Part shown: positions 62,162-64,000 of the stretch, in pieces
Position numbering within the stretch: position 1 is the first letter of the stretch
How the letters are laid out: every line of letters begins with the position of its first letter
From: Lachnocurva sp029100405
GTDB lineage: Bacteria; Bacillota; Clostridia; Lachnospirales; Lachnospiraceae
Reading direction: 5' to 3'
Length of the DNA stretch: 64,000 nucleotides
Assembly: GCA_046263755.1 (NCBI GenBank)
Contig: JBJYZC010000004.1
Span: 124,001 to 188,000, forward strand
The notes under the pieces: generated by a model
What the model was told of the DNA's origin: nothing
Databases searched by the model: none
What the model saw: only the letters and a program-made list of their open reading frames with translations
Program-made: the position numbers and the translations under genes

Positions 62162-63535
62162 TTATTCATCCGTTCGATCTCCTCGCCAGCCTTCTTTCGG
62201 ATACATCTGTCTGAAAAGCCGCTTTCCCGTTTCGGTACAAAAGATCTTCTGATAAGCCGTCTCCGCAGCCTTCTTCGGAAGCTTATCCTCATAGATATTC
62301 ACTAGGAAATCCGCTTCCACCAGGATCTGATAATCCCTTCCCTCAATCTTATCATAAGTATGGTGATGGCCGACGAGGAAACATACTCTCTCTATTATTC
62401 TGGGCGGATAAAGAAGAGATTTCAAGAGTTTTTCTGCTTCCATGGGTCCGAGTTTCTCCTGAAGCTTGCCGTCACTGGAGCCGAAATCCTTCTCCGCCTT
62501 ATGAATCCCTATATCATGAACGATGGCCGCGGTCTCAAGAATGGTCTCCTCTTCTGCCGTCAGATTCTCCCCGAGACCGATCAGGCGGGCATAGGTCCAG
62601 ACCTTAGTGAAATGCTGGATCCGCATGGGGTCGCCCTTGTCGTAATCGGCCATGGCAAGATAAAGGGTATTTGGGCTTGGAAGTGCCGGATCCGTAAATT
62701 CTCCTGCCATGTGGTAAACTGCTGCATTCGGCCTTATAAAGCCTAGATAAGGTCTCTTGTTTCTGGACCGGATGGCCATTCCAAGATCGATATCCAAAAG
62801 GAGATTTTCTTCCCCGTCCCCGGCTTTTGCAATGATCTGGCCCTCGGGATCGATGACTATGGACTGTCCGGCAAAATCCATGGCATCCTCTTGTCCGACC
62901 CGGTTACACATGGCAATAAAGACATTGTTCTCATAAGCCTGGCCTCGAAGCTCCGCCTCAAAGACATCCAAGGGTTCCGACTTGACATTGGCAGCCGGGA
63001 TCAAAACCATCTGTGCTCCCTGAAGAGCGCAGGAACGTACCGACTCCGCCAGATGACGGTCAAAGCAGATCACAATCCCGATCCTGCCAAAGGGCGTGTC
63101 ATAAACCCGAAAACCGCTTTCCGATGGCTCATAATAGTCCTTCTCGAAGAAATTTTCTGCCGAATAAATATTGACCATGTCCGAGCTTCCCAGGATCTCG
63201 CCCTGTGGATCCATCATATAAGAACGATCGAAGAGTCTGCCCTCTTTGGTCTTCACATAGAAGTTCGGGACCAGATAGATCTCTTTCTCCTTCGCCTTGT
63301 CCGAAAAAGCCTTGATTCTGTCGTCATCCTCCGGAATGGAGAAAGCGGTCTTCGAAATACCCATTCCTTCCAGCATAGCCGCCGGATATTGAGGAAAGAA
63401 GGGAGTCAATTGAGCCTCGGGAAAGAGGACCAGCTCAGTTCCGTTCAGGCAGACATCCTCAATATTCTCCATGGCTCTCTTGAAATTCACTTTTTTGTCC
63501 ATGGACATCTGCATCTGTATCAGTGCGATCTTCAT
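62162..63535 (-). CDS. Nitrilase-HD fusion protein
   Basis: A 457-residue fusion. Residues 1-280 are a nitrilase/carbon-nitrogen hydrolase domain: the catalytic Glu is in LVLFPEAQLTP near 41, and the nucleophile Cys is in IGIVICFDRHLAES near 157. At the position of the usual catalytic Lys (YRKxHL), the sequence reads SSDMVNIY. Residues 310-440 are an HD phosphohydrolase-like domain with AAIVHDIGIHKAEKDFG and GHHHTYDKI. Amidases and HD proteins are separate in most bacteria; I do not know this combination from a characterised protein. GGAAGGG lies before the ATG. Confidence 0.78.
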   Translation of the reverse strand: MKIALIQMQMSMDKKVNFKRAMENIEDVCLNGTELVLFPEAQLTPFFPQYPAAMLEGMGISKTAFSIPEDDDRIKAFSDKAKEKEIYLVPNFYVKTKEGRLFDRSYMMDPQGEILGSSDMVNIYSAENFFEKDYYEPSESGFRVYDTPFGRIGIVICFDRHLAESVRSCALQGAQMVLIPAANVKSEPLDVFEAELRGQAYENNVFIAMCNRVGQEDAMDFAGQSIVIDPEGQIIAKAGDGEENLLLDIDLGMAIRSRNKRPYLGFIRPNAAVYHMAGEFTDPALPSPNTLYLAMADYDKGDPMRIQHFTKVWTYARLIGLGENLTAEEETILETAAIVHDIGIHKAEKDFGSSDGKLQEKLGPMEAEKLLKSLLYPPRIIERVCFLVGHHHTYDKIEGRDYQILVEADFLVNIYEDKLPKKAAETAYQKIFCTETGKRLFRQMYPKEGWRGDRTDE

Positions 63536-63568
63536 ACGAATTACCCTTCCAGTAATCTAAAAAATTAT

Positions 63569-64000
63569 TTATAACAGATCCTTGAAATGGAAACTGGCCT
63601 TCCCGTCTGCATAATCTCCAACGATCTGGCCATGCCCCAGAAGTTCATATTTATAGGTCATGAGGCCTTCCAGTCCAACCGGGCCGCGGGCATGCAGCTT
63701 ACTGGTCGAAATCCCGACCTCGGCGCCAAAGCCATAGCGGAAACCGTCGGCAAAACGGGTGGAACAATTCCGGTAAACACCGGCCGAATCCACCATCTGA
63801 AGGAAGTAAGAAGCTGTCTCATCGTTCTCGGTCAGGATGGCATCTGTGTGATGAGAGCCGTAACAATTAATGTGATTCACGGCTTCCTTGACATTATCCA
63901 CCAACTTGACCGATGCGATAAAATCCAGATATTCCTTGTGATACTCCTCCTCTTCCATGAGGGGATCCTCTGCCAGAAGAAAATCTGCATCTTTTAAAGC
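63569..64000 (-). CDS. proA: Glutamate-5-semialdehyde dehydrogenase (gamma-glutamyl phosphate reductase), C-terminal part
   Basis: The last 143 residues of ProA, cut by the window edge; it reduces gamma-glutamyl phosphate in proline synthesis. The conserved region STRFADGFRYGFGAEVG and the end SKLHARGPVGLEGLMTYKY are unmistakable for ProA. The active-site Cys lies upstream of the visible part. The stop (TAA) is 33 bp before the nitrilase-HD gene. No proB is visible in the window. Confidence 0.96.
   Translation of the reverse strand, partial: ALKDADFLLAEDPLMEEEEYHKEYLDFIASVKLVDNVKEAVNHINCYGSHHTDAILTENDETASYFLQMVDSAGVYRNCSTRFADGFRYGFGAEVGISTSKLHARGPVGLEGLMTYKYELLGHGQIVGDYADGKASFHFKDLL

Overview
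The window is 64 kb of a low-to-mid GC Firmicute chromosome. Domain content and gene order (rho-rpmE-DUF1385-prmC-prfA, DUF6465, DUF4364, a long acyl-CoA dehydratase activase fusion, addBA) point to an anaerobic clostridial relative, most likely Lachnospiraceae. That placement is inferred from family knowledge; there is no rRNA here to confirm it. A run of 10 N at 48165-48174 inside a repeat shows a draft assembly.

Layout. 1-7.5 kb (minus strand): the start of an NfnA/SudB-type flavoprotein, two CobW-type GTPases, argS, a VanZ-like protein, glnS and a rhomboid-like membrane protein. 7.6-14.4 kb (plus): a 1421-residue activase fusion, then htpG behind a perfect CIRCE operator. 14.4-34.9 kb (minus): DUF6465, a PrsA/PpiC-like lipoprotein, addBA, prfA-prmC, DUF1385, rpmE, rho, and a seven-gene set with a PilT-type ATPase, a GspF-type membrane protein, four small membrane-anchored proteins and a transglutaminase-like lipoprotein. 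35-50.4 kb (minus): a serine-rich repeat adhesin (SRRP) with its accessory Sec system in the order SRRP-secY2-asp1-asp2-asp3-secA2-gtfA-gtfB, followed by a small two-helix membrane protein. 50.5-52.3 kb (plus): malic enzyme and DUF4364. 52.3-64 kb (minus): queT behind a preQ1-I riboswitch, a heterodimeric ABC exporter, a MATE pump, a YoaK/DUF1275 protein, argC, cardiolipin synthase, an HD protein, a nitrilase-HD fusion and the 3' end of proA.

The most interesting part is the SRRP locus. Upstream of the adhesin, on its strand, lie in order a promoter, a sequence matching the cyclic-di-GMP-I (GEMM-I) aptamer, and an intrinsic terminator. This implies that c-di-GMP gates transcription of the adhesin and perhaps its whole glycosylation/export operon. 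The adhesin reading frame is also interrupted just after the signal peptide by an eight-G tract; seven G would restore it, which suggests phase variation or a sequencing error. The adhesin has no visible LPXTG motif and its roughly 245-residue non-repeat region is unfamiliar to me.

Other regulatory elements read directly from sequence are CIRCE at htpG, preQ1-I at queT, several sigma-A-like promoters with 17-nt spacers, four good terminators, a MITE-like element after addA with a partial second copy upstream of the DUF1385 gene, and two repeat clusters at 35.1-35.5 kb.
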